Source of the DNA: Comamonas koreensis
GTDB taxonomy: Bacteria; Pseudomonadota; Gammaproteobacteria; Burkholderiales; Burkholderiaceae_C
Length of the DNA stretch: 64,000 bases
Assembly (NCBI RefSeq): GCF_021026195.1
Contig: NZ_JAJNCT010000005.1
Location: 833,231-897,230, forward strand
Direction: 5' to 3'
Under the pieces are notes generated by a model, which saw only the letters and a program-made list of their open reading frames with translations, had not been told where the DNA came from and made no database searches. The stretch's first letter is position 1. Every line of letters starts with the position of its first letter. Below, in pieces: positions 45,016 to 55,619 of the stretch. A program made the position numbers and the translations under genes.

Positions 45016-45927
45016 TTAAAGCTGGGTGCAGATCACCACAATGCCGACCAGCATCAGCGCAATGCCCCATTTCTCGTTGCGGCGCAGCTGCTCCTTCAGC
45101 ACCCGGCGCGAGACCAGGTAGCTGAACACCACCTCGACCATGCCCAGGGTACGCACCGAGGCAGCGCTTTGCAGCGCATAGGCGCTGAACCAGGCCAGAG
45201 ACGCGGCACTGCCCATGCAGCCCGCCAACAGCGACACGCGCCAGGCCTTGGCAATGCGCAGCAGCACGCTGCGGTCACGCCAGAGGAACCAGGCGCCCAT
45301 CGCCAGGGTCTGCATGCACTGCGCAATGAACACGCCCCAGGCGCCCGACAGCAGCGCGCTCGGCGCATTGAGCGCCAGCGCAGCGCCCCGAAATCCCACG
45401 GTCGCAATCGCAAAGCAGGCGCCGCAAATAAGGCCATACATCGCGGCCTTGCTGCGCCAATCGAGCTTGGCGCCGATCTGGCGCGGTGGCAAGGACAGCA
45501 GCGCCACGCCAATGGTGGCGATAGCCATCGCCGCCAGCGCCCAGTAGGTGGGCAGCTCGCCCAGAAAGACCGCACCAAACAGTGCCACCTGCAGCACCTC
45601 GGTTTTGGACAAGGTCACCGCCACGGCAAAGTTGCGCTGCTGCATTGCCAGCAGCAAGGCGCCGGTGGCAGCGATCTGGAAGAACGCGCCCAGCGCCAGC
45701 CAGCCAAAATAGGCGCCCGTCCAATGCGCAATCTCAGGCGCCTTCGCAGGCAAGGTGTAGAGCAGCACCAGCGCCAGCCCAGCCAGCGGCAGGCCGTAGA
45801 GAAAACGCACCAAGGTCGCAGCCCAGGTGCCCAGGTCGCGGGTCAGCGAGCGCTGCGCCGCATTGCGCGCCGTCTGCGCGATGGCGGCAAACACCACCAG
45901 CCCCATCCACCAACCACCCCATTCCAT
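45016..45927 (-). CDS. EamA/DMT family transporter
   Basis: A 303-residue ten-helix drug/metabolite transporter with two EamA repeats (about 1-140 and 150-300). The end RRNEKWGIALMLVGIVVICT is usual. I start at 45927 because GGAG lies 5 bases upstream; earlier in-frame ATGs exist. The substrate is unknown. Confidence 0.85.
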   Translation of the reverse strand: MEWGGWWMGLVVFAAIAQTARNAAQRSLTRDLGTWAATLVRFLYGLPLAGLALVLLYTLPAKAPEIAHWTGAYFGWLALGAFFQIAATGALLLAMQQRNFAVAVTLSKTEVLQVALFGAVFLGELPTYWALAAMAIATIGVALLSLPPRQIGAKLDWRSKAAMYGLICGACFAIATVGFRGAALALNAPSALLSGAWGVFIAQCMQTLAMGAWFLWRDRSVLLRIAKAWRVSLLAGCMGSAASLAWFSAYALQSAASVRTLGMVEVVFSYLVSRRVLKEQLRRNEKWGIALMLVGIVVICTQL

Positions 45928-46069
45928 ACCCGCTCCGTCAGCCATTACCGCATCCACTTCATCACCAGGGCCCCGATGGTAGGCGAACACGACCCCTTGC
46001 GTGCCTGCATTTGGCGATGCGAGCCTGCGGCATCAAGAGGGGCCAGCACGCTGCCTGCCCCCTGCTCGG

Positions 46070-47239
46070 TCAATAAGGCTGGGGATAGGTGCCCGGCACC
46101 AGGATCCGCTGGTCCACGTTGTTGATGTTGGTGTGGCCGCAGAAGGCCATCGACACATCCAGCTCCTTGTGGATGATCTGCAGCGCGCGCGTCACCCCCT
46201 CCTGGCCATAGGCACCCAGGCCGTACAGAAAGCTGCGACCGATCAAGGTGCCCTGGGCACCCAGCGCGCGGGCTTTGAGGACATCCTGGCCACTGCGGAT
46301 ACCGCTGTCCAGCCAGACCTCGATGTCCTTGCCGGCGGCCTGCACGATCGACGGCAGCGCATCGATGGTGGCCGGTGCGCCATCGAGCTGGCGGCCCCCG
46401 TGGTTGCTGACGATCAGCGCGTCCGCACCCGTCTCTGCCGCCAGCCGCGCATCCTCGGCCTCCATCACGCCCTTGAGGATCAGCTTGCCGCCCCAGCGCT
46501 TCTTGATCCACTCCACATCGCCCCAGTTCAGGCAGGGGTCGAACTGGTCGGCCGTCCAGGACGACAGCGAGCTCACATCGGCCACGCCATCGACATGGCC
46601 GACGATATTGCCAAACGTGCGGCGCTTGGTGCCCAGCATGCCCATGCACCAGCGCGGCTTGGTCGCCAGGTTGATGAGGTTCTTCAAGGTGGGCTTGGGC
46701 GGTGTGGACAGGCCGTTCTTGATGTCCTTGTGGCGCTGGCCCAGGATCTGCAGATCCAGGGTGAGCTGCAAGGCCGAGCAGTTCGCCGCCTTGGCGCGGT
46801 CGATCAGGCGCTCCATGAAGCCCCGGTCGCGCATCACATAGAGCTGGAACCAGAAGGGGTGGCGGCCGGTGTGCTCGGCCACATCTTCGAGCGAGCAGAT
46901 ACTCATCGTCGACAGGGTGAACGGAATGCCAAAGGCCTTGGCCGCGCGGGCCGCCAGGATCTCGCCATCGGCATGCTGCATGCCCGTGAGGCCCGTGGGC
47001 GCAATGGCCACCGGCATGCTGACCTCCTGCCCCACCATGGTGCTGCGCGTACTGCGCCCTTCCATATTGACGGCCACGCGCTGGCGCAGCTTGATCTTGT
47101 GGAAGGCCGCCTCGTTGTCCCGGTAGGTTCCCTGGGTGTAGGAGCCCGAATCCGCATAGTCGTAAAACATCCGAGGCACGCGCTTTTCGGCCACGGCGCG
47201 CAAATCTTCAATACATGTGATCTTGGATAAATCAGCCAC
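46070..47239 (-). CDS. lldD: L-lactate dehydrogenase, FMN-dependent (LldD)
   Basis: A 389-residue membrane-associated alpha-hydroxyacid oxidase that oxidises L-lactate to pyruvate and reduces quinone. The signature ALIVSNHGGRQLDG (catalytic His) and the C-terminal DSGIRSGQDVLKARALGA are clear. The start is GTG at 47239 after AAGGAAG. It is divergent from the lactate permease gene, so the two form a lactate uptake and use pair. No lldR/lctR regulator is adjacent. Confidence 0.92.
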   Translation of the reverse strand: MADLSKITCIEDLRAVAEKRVPRMFYDYADSGSYTQGTYRDNEAAFHKIKLRQRVAVNMEGRSTRSTMVGQEVSMPVAIAPTGLTGMQHADGEILAARAAKAFGIPFTLSTMSICSLEDVAEHTGRHPFWFQLYVMRDRGFMERLIDRAKAANCSALQLTLDLQILGQRHKDIKNGLSTPPKPTLKNLINLATKPRWCMGMLGTKRRTFGNIVGHVDGVADVSSLSSWTADQFDPCLNWGDVEWIKKRWGGKLILKGVMEAEDARLAAETGADALIVSNHGGRQLDGAPATIDALPSIVQAAGKDIEVWLDSGIRSGQDVLKARALGAQGTLIGRSFLYGLGAYGQEGVTRALQIIHKELDVSMAFCGHTNINNVDQRILVPGTYPQPY

Positions 47240-47499
47240 AAATCTTCCTTGTTATCAAGCCCCTGCAGCGGCGCTGGCGGCCATGCCCTCTGTGTAACCC
47301 GCTGTGGTCAGCGTACTTGTCACGCAGGCGGCAAACCCAGCACCATGGTTACAAGGTCTAGGGTTTTACAGGACTGCGGGTCAGCAGCTAGGCGGACATT
47401 ATGTCGATGTTCTATCCATCCAGGTGTTTTTGTCATAACAGCAGTCTATAGCCCGACCTTCCGGCCGTGCTTGCGCTGCGCTACAACGAGGAGTCAGGC
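47240..47499. promoter_or_regulatory. Divergent lldD/lldP control region
   Basis: A 260-base gap between the two divergent lactate genes must hold both promoters. I see AT-rich segments near 47405-47450 but no unambiguous -35/-10 pair or GntR-type operator. Confidence 0.4.
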
Positions 47500-49161
<1,662 letters not shown>

Positions 49162-49170
49162 GGTCAGCAA

Positions 49171-49196
49171 AACGGGGCTCTCTGAGGAGCCCCGTT
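49171..49196 (+). terminator. GC hairpin after lldP
   Basis: A 10-bp stem (AACGGGGCTC / GAGCCCCGTT) with a 6-base loop; the T run after it is poor, so termination may be weak. Confidence 0.55.
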
Positions 49197-49212
49197 CACC
49201 GCATCCGGTCCG

Positions 49213-49848
49213 TTAAACGGCAGGGACAGCAGGGTTGAGGCTGTACAAGCCGGTGATGCTGGCCTGGCCCAGCACGGAAGCCTGGGCCAAGGCCGCGCGC
49301 ACCCGGGCGCCGGTCAGTTCGCCCTCGATGGCCAAGGTCGGCGTGGCCAGCGCATAGACCGTGAACACATAGTGGTGCACCAGGCTGTCGTTCCAGGGTG
49401 GGCAGGGGCCGTCGTAACCGTAGTACTCGCCTTGCATCTGCGCATCCCCGGCAAACCAGCCGGTGTAGTCGTTGATGCCATGGCGCAGGCCCTGGGGCGC
49501 AGCGGGGCCGGGCTTGCCATGGGCGGTGATGCCGTCAGACTGCGCGCCTGCAGCGATCTCGGTGTTGGTGCCTGGAATGTCCAGCAGCAGCCAGTGGTAG
49601 AAATCGACCCGGGGCAGATCGGCTGGCACGGTGCGGCCTTCCTGGTTCACATCGTCGCCCCGGCTGGGCACATCGGGGTCATGGCAGACGATGACAAAGG
49701 ACTGGGTGCCCGCGGGCACATCGCGCCAGGCCAGGTGCGGATTGCGGTTGGACGACAGCAGGACATGGGCTGTCGCATCGGGCACCGCAAAAGCGAACTC
49801 GCCAGGAATGGCCTGGCCGTCTTGAAAGCTGTGGCTGCTGAGCTGCAT
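49213..49848 (-). CDS. YbhB/YbcL-like PEBP family protein
   Basis: A 211-residue phosphatidylethanolamine-binding-fold protein. Visible are NPHLAWRDVPAGTQSFVIVC, HDPDVPSR and the C-terminal YDGPCPPWNDSLVHHYVFTV pattern with GARVRAALA. Bacterial roles are not settled. The start follows GGAT at short spacing. A terminator precedes it on the same strand. Confidence 0.9.
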   Translation of the reverse strand: MQLSSHSFQDGQAIPGEFAFAVPDATAHVLLSSNRNPHLAWRDVPAGTQSFVIVCHDPDVPSRGDDVNQEGRTVPADLPRVDFYHWLLLDIPGTNTEIAAGAQSDGITAHGKPGPAAPQGLRHGINDYTGWFAGDAQMQGEYYGYDGPCPPWNDSLVHHYVFTVYALATPTLAIEGELTGARVRAALAQASVLGQASITGLYSLNPAVPAV

Positions 49849-49871
49849 CTGATAAATCCTTTGCGGGTATG

Positions 49872-49913
49872 AAAAAAGCCAAAGGGCCTCGGCCGGGGCC
49901 GGGACACTTTGGC
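49872..49913 (-). terminator. Terminator between the purine permease and the PEBP gene
   Basis: On the minus strand GCCAAAG pairs with CTTTGGC around a GC-rich inner hairpin, followed by TTTTTT. It ends transcripts from the permease gene. Confidence 0.75.
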
Positions 49914-49969
49914 AAATTCTAGGCTGCTGCCGGGCAGCTGTCAGTCAGGCAGCCTCTGACAGGCAAGGC

Positions 49970-51271
49970 TCAATGCCCACCGATATAGGCGAACTTGAAC
50001 AGGAACAGCGCCGCAATGATCCAGACCATCCAGTGCACCTCGCGGGCCCGGCCGGTGAACAGCTTGATGGCCGCGTAGGAGATGAAGCCAAAGGCCAGGC
50101 CGTTGGCGATCGAGTAGGTAAAGGGCATCATCACCGCGGTGATGGCGGCGGGAATGGCCTCGGTGGTGTCGGCCCAGTCCACCTCGGTCAGCTCCTTGAG
50201 CATCAGGCAGGCCACAAACAGCAGCGCGGGTGCGGTGGCGTAAGCGGGCACCGAGCCGGCCAGCGGCGCGATGAACAAGCAGGCCAGGAACAGCACGGCA
50301 ACCGTCACGGCGGTGAGGCCCGTGCGGCCGCCGGCCTGCACACCCGAGGCGCTCTCGACATAGGCGGTCGCGCTGGAGGTGCCCAGCAGCGAGCCGGCAA
50401 AGATCGCGCCACTGTCGGCCAGCAGCGAGCGGTGAAAGCGCTCCATCTTGCCGGGCACCAGGAGACCAGCACGCTTGGCCACGCCCATCAAGGTGCCGGT
50501 GGCATCAAACAGTTCAACCAGGAAGAACACCAGCACCACGTTCAGAAAACCACTGGACAGCGCCGTCTTGATATCGAGTTGCAGGAAGGTCGGCGCAATC
50601 GACGGCGGTGCCGAGAACACCCCTTGGAACTGGTTGCCGCCAAAGATGAACGAGGCCACCGTAACGGCCAGGATGCCGATCAGGATGGCGCCGGGCACGC
50701 GCAGGCGGTCCAGCACGACGATCAGGAAAAAGCCCAGGGTGAACAGGATCACCGACGGCGAATGCAGATCACCCAGGGTCACCAGGGTGGCCTTGGATTC
50801 CACCACCACGCCGGCGCTCTTGAGCGCAATCAGCGCCAGAAACAGACCGATACCCACCGTGATGGCCACACGTATCGATGCCGGTATGCCGTTGATGATC
50901 TGGTCGCGTATGCGAAAGATGGTGACCAGCAGGAACAGGCAGCCGGAGACGAAGACCGCCCCCAGCGCCGCCTGCCAGGTGTAGCCCATGCCCAGCACCA
51001 CCACATAGGCGAAGTAGGCGTTCAGCCCCATGCCGGGTGCAATCGCAATCGGGTAGTTGGCATACAGGCCCATCAGCACCGAGCCCAGCGCCGCAATCAG
51101 GCAGGTGGCGACAAACACCGACCCCTTGGGCATGCCCGCATCCCCCAGGATGGAGGGGTTGACGAACATGATGTAGGCCATCGTGAGAAAGGTCGTGAGC
51201 CCCGCCAGCACTTCGGTTCGCACCGTCGTGCCATGCTCACCCAGCTTGAAATAGTTATCCAGCACACTCAT
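49970..51271 (-). CDS. NCS2 purine permease (AzgA-like; hypoxanthine/guanine/adenine)
   Basis: A 433-residue permease with about twelve helices. The AzgA-group stretches are TEVLAGLTTFLTMAYIMFVN, APGMGLNAYFAY and GTSSATAYVESASGVQAGGR. It lies 97 bases downstream of xdhB on the same strand, so uptake of purines and their oxidation are probably linked. Exact purine specificity cannot be read. Confidence 0.9.
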   Translation of the reverse strand: MSVLDNYFKLGEHGTTVRTEVLAGLTTFLTMAYIMFVNPSILGDAGMPKGSVFVATCLIAALGSVLMGLYANYPIAIAPGMGLNAYFAYVVVLGMGYTWQAALGAVFVSGCLFLLVTIFRIRDQIINGIPASIRVAITVGIGLFLALIALKSAGVVVESKATLVTLGDLHSPSVILFTLGFFLIVVLDRLRVPGAILIGILAVTVASFIFGGNQFQGVFSAPPSIAPTFLQLDIKTALSSGFLNVVLVFFLVELFDATGTLMGVAKRAGLLVPGKMERFHRSLLADSGAIFAGSLLGTSSATAYVESASGVQAGGRTGLTAVTVAVLFLACLFIAPLAGSVPAYATAPALLFVACLMLKELTEVDWADTTEAIPAAITAVMMPFTYSIANGLAFGFISYAAIKLFTGRAREVHWMVWIIAALFLFKFAYIGGH

Positions 51272-51368
51272 GGCTGCTCCTTGTGGTTATGCATTGTTCA
51301 ATGGAAGCTGATTCAGATCGAAGGCGGCGAGTATCGCAGTTGCGGGCGCAACCTGCCAGACACCACCG

Positions 51369-53792
51369 TCAAAGCCCTGTCTGCACGGCCGCGATGGCGT
51401 CCAGCACCGCCTCGGCCGTGGCCGGTGCCCGCAGCGGCGGGCAACAGCCGGGCGCGCCGGTGGCGGCCACCGCATCGCGTATCGCAAACAGCACCGAGAA
51501 CGGCAGCAGCAGCGGCGGCTCGCCCACCGCCTTGCTGCGGTGGATGGTCTCGTGCGGGTTGGCACCGTCAAACAGCTGCACATTCAGCACGGGCGGGCAG
51601 TCGTTGGCGGTCGGGATCTTGTAGGTGCTGGGGGCATGGGTCATCAAGGCACCGGTCTTGGGATGCCAGACCAGCTGCTCCATCGTGAGCCAGCCCATGC
51701 CCTGGATAAACGCGCCCTCGACCTGGCCGATGTCCACGGCCGGGTTCAGCGACTGGCCCACATCATGGATCACATCGGCGCGCAGCAGCTTGCTCTCGCC
51801 GGTCAAGGTGTCCACCACCACCTCGCTGACGGCCGCGCCGTAGGCAAAGTAGAAGAAAGGCCGGCCACGCATCGCCGCGCCATCCCAGGACAGCCCGGGC
51901 GTCGCATAAAAACCATCGGACCAGAGCTGCACCCGCTCCAGATAGGCCTGCTTGACCAGCGCCTCAAAACGCAGGGTCTGGCCCGCGCAATGCACCTCGT
52001 CGTTCACAAAGCGCACCGATGCCGGGTCTGCCCCATGCTGCGCTGCCAGGCAGGCCGCCAGGCGCTCGCGGATCTGGCGCGCCGCGTCCTGCGCGGCCTT
52101 GCCGTTCAGGTCGGTGCCGGTCGATGCCGCCGTGGCCGAGGTGTTGGCCACCTTGGTGGTGTCGGTGGCCGTCACTCGCACCCGCTCAAAGGCCACACCC
52201 AGCTCATGCGCCACCACCTGGGCCACCTTGGTGTTCAGGCCCTGGCCCATCTCGGTGCCACCGTGGTTGACCAGGATGGAGCCATCGTTGTAGACATGGA
52301 CCAGCGCGCCGGCCTGGTTGAAATGCTTGACGTTGAAGGAGATGCCGAACTTGACCGGCGTCAGCGCCAGGCCGCGCTTGAGCACCGGGCTGCTGGCATT
52401 GAAGGCATCGACCTGCGCGCGCCGCGCCCGGTAGTCGCTGCGCGCCTCCAGCTGCGCGACCAGCTCGTCGATGATGTTGTCGTCCACCTCCTGGCCATAG
52501 GGCGTGCACTGCCCGCTGTCCTTGGCATAGAAGTTGGCGCGGCGCACATCGAGCGCATCCTTGCCCAGCTGCCGCGCGATCGAGTCCATGATGTTCTCCA
52601 TCACGATCGCGCCTTGCGGCCCGCCAAAGCCGCGAAACGCGGTATTGCTCTGCGTATTGGTCTTGCCCATGAAGCCGCGCATGCGCACATTGGGCAGCCA
52701 GTAGGCATTGTCGAAGTGGCAGAGCGCGCGGGTCATCACCGGCGCCGACAGATCGGCCGAGTGCCCGGCGCGCGAGACCATGGTCACCTCGGCGCCCAGA
52801 ATGCGGCCGGCATCGTCATAGCCAATGTCGTACTCGTACCAGAAGCAATGGCGCCTGCCGGTGACCATGAAATCATCGTCCCGGTCCAGCCGCAGCTTGA
52901 CGGGCCGGCCCAGCTTGCGCGCCGCCACCGCAGCCACGCAGGCAAACAGCGCCGATTGCGATTCCTTGCCGCCAAAGCCGCCGCCCATGCGCCGGCATTC
53001 GACATGCACTGCATGGGCCTGAACGCCCAGCGCATGGGCCACCAGGTGCTGCATCTCGCTGGGGTGCTGGGTGGAGCAGAACACATGCATCGCGCCCCCC
53101 TCCTTGGGGATGGCGTAGCTGATCTGGCCTTCGAGGTAGAACTGCTCCTGGCCGCCCACTTCCCAGCTGCCCTGCAGCCGGTGCGGAGCCTGGGCAATGG
53201 CCTGGCTGGCGCCGCCGGCATCGGTCTCGCGCACCAGCTGCATCGGCGGCATCACATACTGGCCCAGCGCATGGGCCTGCTGCGGCGTCAGCACCGGCTC
53301 GGCCTCTTCCACCGTGGCCAGCTTGCGCGCCATCGCGGCCACGCGCCGCGCCGTTTGCCGGTCGCGGGCCAGCACCGCAAACATCGGCTGGCCCAGGTAG
53401 CGGATCTCGCCATCGCAGAGGATGGGGTCGTCATGGATGATGGAGCCGCAGTCATTGACGCCGGGAATATCAGCGGCCGTCAGCACCGCCACCACACCGG
53501 GCTGGGCGCGCAGCGCGTCCAGGTCCAGCGACAGCAAACGGCCATGGGCCACGGGTGACAGGCCCAGCGCGCAGTGCAGGCTGCCGGCCAGCTCGGGCAT
53601 ATCGTCGATGTAGGCGGCCTCACCGGCCACATGCCAGGCGGCAGACTCATGGCTGCGGCTGATGCCGACCTGGTGGCCCTGCTGGCGGGCCTTGGCTTCC
53701 TGCGCCACATCAATGCGCGCCTTCTGGTTGTCACGGTAATCGGCAAAGGCTTCAGCGCCGGCCAGCACATGCTTGGGGATTGAGGTGTTCAT
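51369..53792 (-). CDS. xdhB: Xanthine dehydrogenase, molybdopterin subunit (XdhB)
   Basis: An 807-residue Mo-cofactor subunit that hydroxylates hypoxanthine and xanthine. Visible: VGISRSHESAAWHVAGEAAY, the PNVRMRGFMGKTN/AFRGFGGPQGAIVMEN stretch of Mo-cofactor binding, HGGTEMGQGLNTKVAQV, and near the end SKAVGEPPLLLPFSV with the catalytic Glu. I start at 53792, one base after the xdhA stop and 6 bases after GGAG; the upstream extension is antisense-like. The assembly factor xdhC is not in this window. Confidence 0.94.
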   Translation of the reverse strand: MNTSIPKHVLAGAEAFADYRDNQKARIDVAQEAKARQQGHQVGISRSHESAAWHVAGEAAYIDDMPELAGSLHCALGLSPVAHGRLLSLDLDALRAQPGVVAVLTAADIPGVNDCGSIIHDDPILCDGEIRYLGQPMFAVLARDRQTARRVAAMARKLATVEEAEPVLTPQQAHALGQYVMPPMQLVRETDAGGASQAIAQAPHRLQGSWEVGGQEQFYLEGQISYAIPKEGGAMHVFCSTQHPSEMQHLVAHALGVQAHAVHVECRRMGGGFGGKESQSALFACVAAVAARKLGRPVKLRLDRDDDFMVTGRRHCFWYEYDIGYDDAGRILGAEVTMVSRAGHSADLSAPVMTRALCHFDNAYWLPNVRMRGFMGKTNTQSNTAFRGFGGPQGAIVMENIMDSIARQLGKDALDVRRANFYAKDSGQCTPYGQEVDDNIIDELVAQLEARSDYRARRAQVDAFNASSPVLKRGLALTPVKFGISFNVKHFNQAGALVHVYNDGSILVNHGGTEMGQGLNTKVAQVVAHELGVAFERVRVTATDTTKVANTSATAASTGTDLNGKAAQDAARQIRERLAACLAAQHGADPASVRFVNDEVHCAGQTLRFEALVKQAYLERVQLWSDGFYATPGLSWDGAAMRGRPFFYFAYGAAVSEVVVDTLTGESKLLRADVIHDVGQSLNPAVDIGQVEGAFIQGMGWLTMEQLVWHPKTGALMTHAPSTYKIPTANDCPPVLNVQLFDGANPHETIHRSKAVGEPPLLLPFSVLFAIRDAVAATGAPGCCPPLRAPATAEAVLDAIAAVQTGL

Positions 53793-53793
53793 A

Positions 53794-55395
53794 TCAGGCT
53801 CCCGTGGCTGCGGCCTGTGGGGCCTGGGCGCTGCTGACGAGGTGCGGCATGGCGGCCCAGACGCTGGTGGCATCGGCTGGCAAGGGGGCATCGGCCCGGG
53901 TCTCCAGCCACAGGCGCTGCAGCAGGTTCTGCGCCACCTTGATGCGGTAGGCCGCGCTCGCCCGCATATCGGTCATCGGTTGAAAATCCTCGGCCAGCGC
54001 GGCCTGGGCGCGCTGCACAGCCTGCGCCGTCCAGGCCTGGCCCAGCAATGCGGCCTCGGCCTTGGCGGCGCGCCGCACGGTGGCCGCCATGCCGCCAAAG
54101 GCCAGGCGCACGGTCTCCACCTGGCCCTGGGCATCGAGCTGCAGCGAAAAGCCCGCGCACAGCGCCGAGATATCACAGTCAAAGCGCTTGCTGATCTTGT
54201 AGGCCCGCACCTGGCGCGCCTGCACTGCCAGCGGCACGCGCAGGCCCTGCACCCACTCGCCGGGCTCCAGCTGGTTCTTCATGTAGTCCAGGTAAAAGTC
54301 GGTCAGTGGCATGCGCCGCAGGCGCTCACCCAGGCGCAGCTCGATCTCGGCATCCAGCGCCATCAGCACCGGCGGGGCATCGCCAATCGGCGAGCCATTG
54401 GCCACATTGCCGCCCATGGTGCCGGCATGGCGCACGGGGGGCGATGCAAAGCGCAGCCAGACCTCCGCCAGCGTCGGAAAGCGCTGTGCCAGCGCGGCCC
54501 AAGCCGATTCCAGCGAGGCGCCGGCACCAATGCAGAGCATGCCATCGCGCTCCTCGATGCGGCGCAGCTCCGCCACCCGCCCGACGGCAATCAAATCGCC
54601 CAGCGGCCGGAACTGCTTGTTGATCCACAAGGCCACATCGGTGGTGCCGCCGATCATGCGGGCATCGGGCAGCGCGGCGCGCAGCTGCGCCAGGCTGGCT
54701 ATGCTGGCCGGCGCATGGAAGTGCTGGGGCTGCCCGCTGCTGGGGCTGTAGGCATAGCTCCAGTCGGCATCGCTGCGCAGCGCCTGCAGGGCCGACACCA
54801 CGGGCGCCGCATCCAGCTGGCGGGCAGGCAGGTCCAGCATCTGCTGGCCGGCATCCAGAATGGGCCGGTAGCCGGTGCAGCGGCAGAGGTTGCCGGACAG
54901 CGCATCGGCCAGCTGCTGGCGGGTGGGTGCGGGGCCTGGGTGCGCCTGCTGCCGCTCGTACAAGGACCACAGCGACACCACAAAACCGGGCGTGCAAAAG
55001 CCGCATTGCGAGCCGTGGCAGTCCACCATGGCCTGCTGCACCGGGTGCAGCGCGTTGCCGGGCTGGCCGGCCTCCTTGGGCCGGCAGCTGGTCTTGAGAT
55101 CTTCGACGGTGAACAGCGCCTTGCCATGCAGGCTGGGCAGCAGCTGGATGCAGGCATTGACGGTCTGCAGCTTGAGGCCTTGCACGGCCTGCGGATCGCC
55201 CGGCTCCGCCAGCTCGGCCAGCATCACTGTGCAGGCACCGCAATCGCCTTCGTTGCAGCCCTCCTTGGTGCCGGTGCAGCGCGCGTCCTCGCGCAGCCAG
55301 TCCAGCACACTGCGCGTGGGGGCCAGGCCTTCAACTTCGGTGATACGGCCTTGGTGGTAGAAACGGATGGCTTGTGGGGCGGTCATGGGGCTCAT
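53794..55395 (-). CDS. xdhA: Xanthine dehydrogenase, FeS/FAD subunit (XdhA)
   Basis: A 533-residue subunit with two [2Fe-2S] clusters and FAD. The first cluster is in CNEGDCGACTVML and the second in CGFCTPGFVVSL plus NLCRCTGYRPI. The FAD part follows with IGGTTDVALWINKQ, AGTMGGNVANGSPIGD and a CO-dehydrogenase-like C-terminal domain. I start at 55395 (MSPMTAP); the next ATG at 55386 is also possible and neither has a strong ribosome site. Confidence 0.94.
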   Translation of the reverse strand: MSPMTAPQAIRFYHQGRITEVEGLAPTRSVLDWLREDARCTGTKEGCNEGDCGACTVMLAELAEPGDPQAVQGLKLQTVNACIQLLPSLHGKALFTVEDLKTSCRPKEAGQPGNALHPVQQAMVDCHGSQCGFCTPGFVVSLWSLYERQQAHPGPAPTRQQLADALSGNLCRCTGYRPILDAGQQMLDLPARQLDAAPVVSALQALRSDADWSYAYSPSSGQPQHFHAPASIASLAQLRAALPDARMIGGTTDVALWINKQFRPLGDLIAVGRVAELRRIEERDGMLCIGAGASLESAWAALAQRFPTLAEVWLRFASPPVRHAGTMGGNVANGSPIGDAPPVLMALDAEIELRLGERLRRMPLTDFYLDYMKNQLEPGEWVQGLRVPLAVQARQVRAYKISKRFDCDISALCAGFSLQLDAQGQVETVRLAFGGMAATVRRAAKAEAALLGQAWTAQAVQRAQAALAEDFQPMTDMRASAAYRIKVAQNLLQRLWLETRADAPLPADATSVWAAMPHLVSSAQAPQAAATGA

Positions 55396-55619
55396 GGTGG
55401 GGCTCGGTCGCGCATTGCCGCGCCGGTCTTCAAAACTGTGTACAAGCGTAGTGTGCCGCGCAGCGCCAGCCATAACAAGCCAGCGATAGGCGCTATGGTG
55501 CAGCGCATATATTTTTGGGTTTACCCGCATCTTTGCGCCCGGCAAAAACGTAAGCAATGGTCGCGACTTGCGGGTTTACCAGGGCTGCGGCCATGGCAAG
55601 CAGGTATATTGCCTGGATG

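Noticed and set aside
49973-51688. A 571-codon plus-strand frame opposite the purine permease
   Set aside because: His/Gln/Asp-rich shadow of a membrane protein; no ribosome site.
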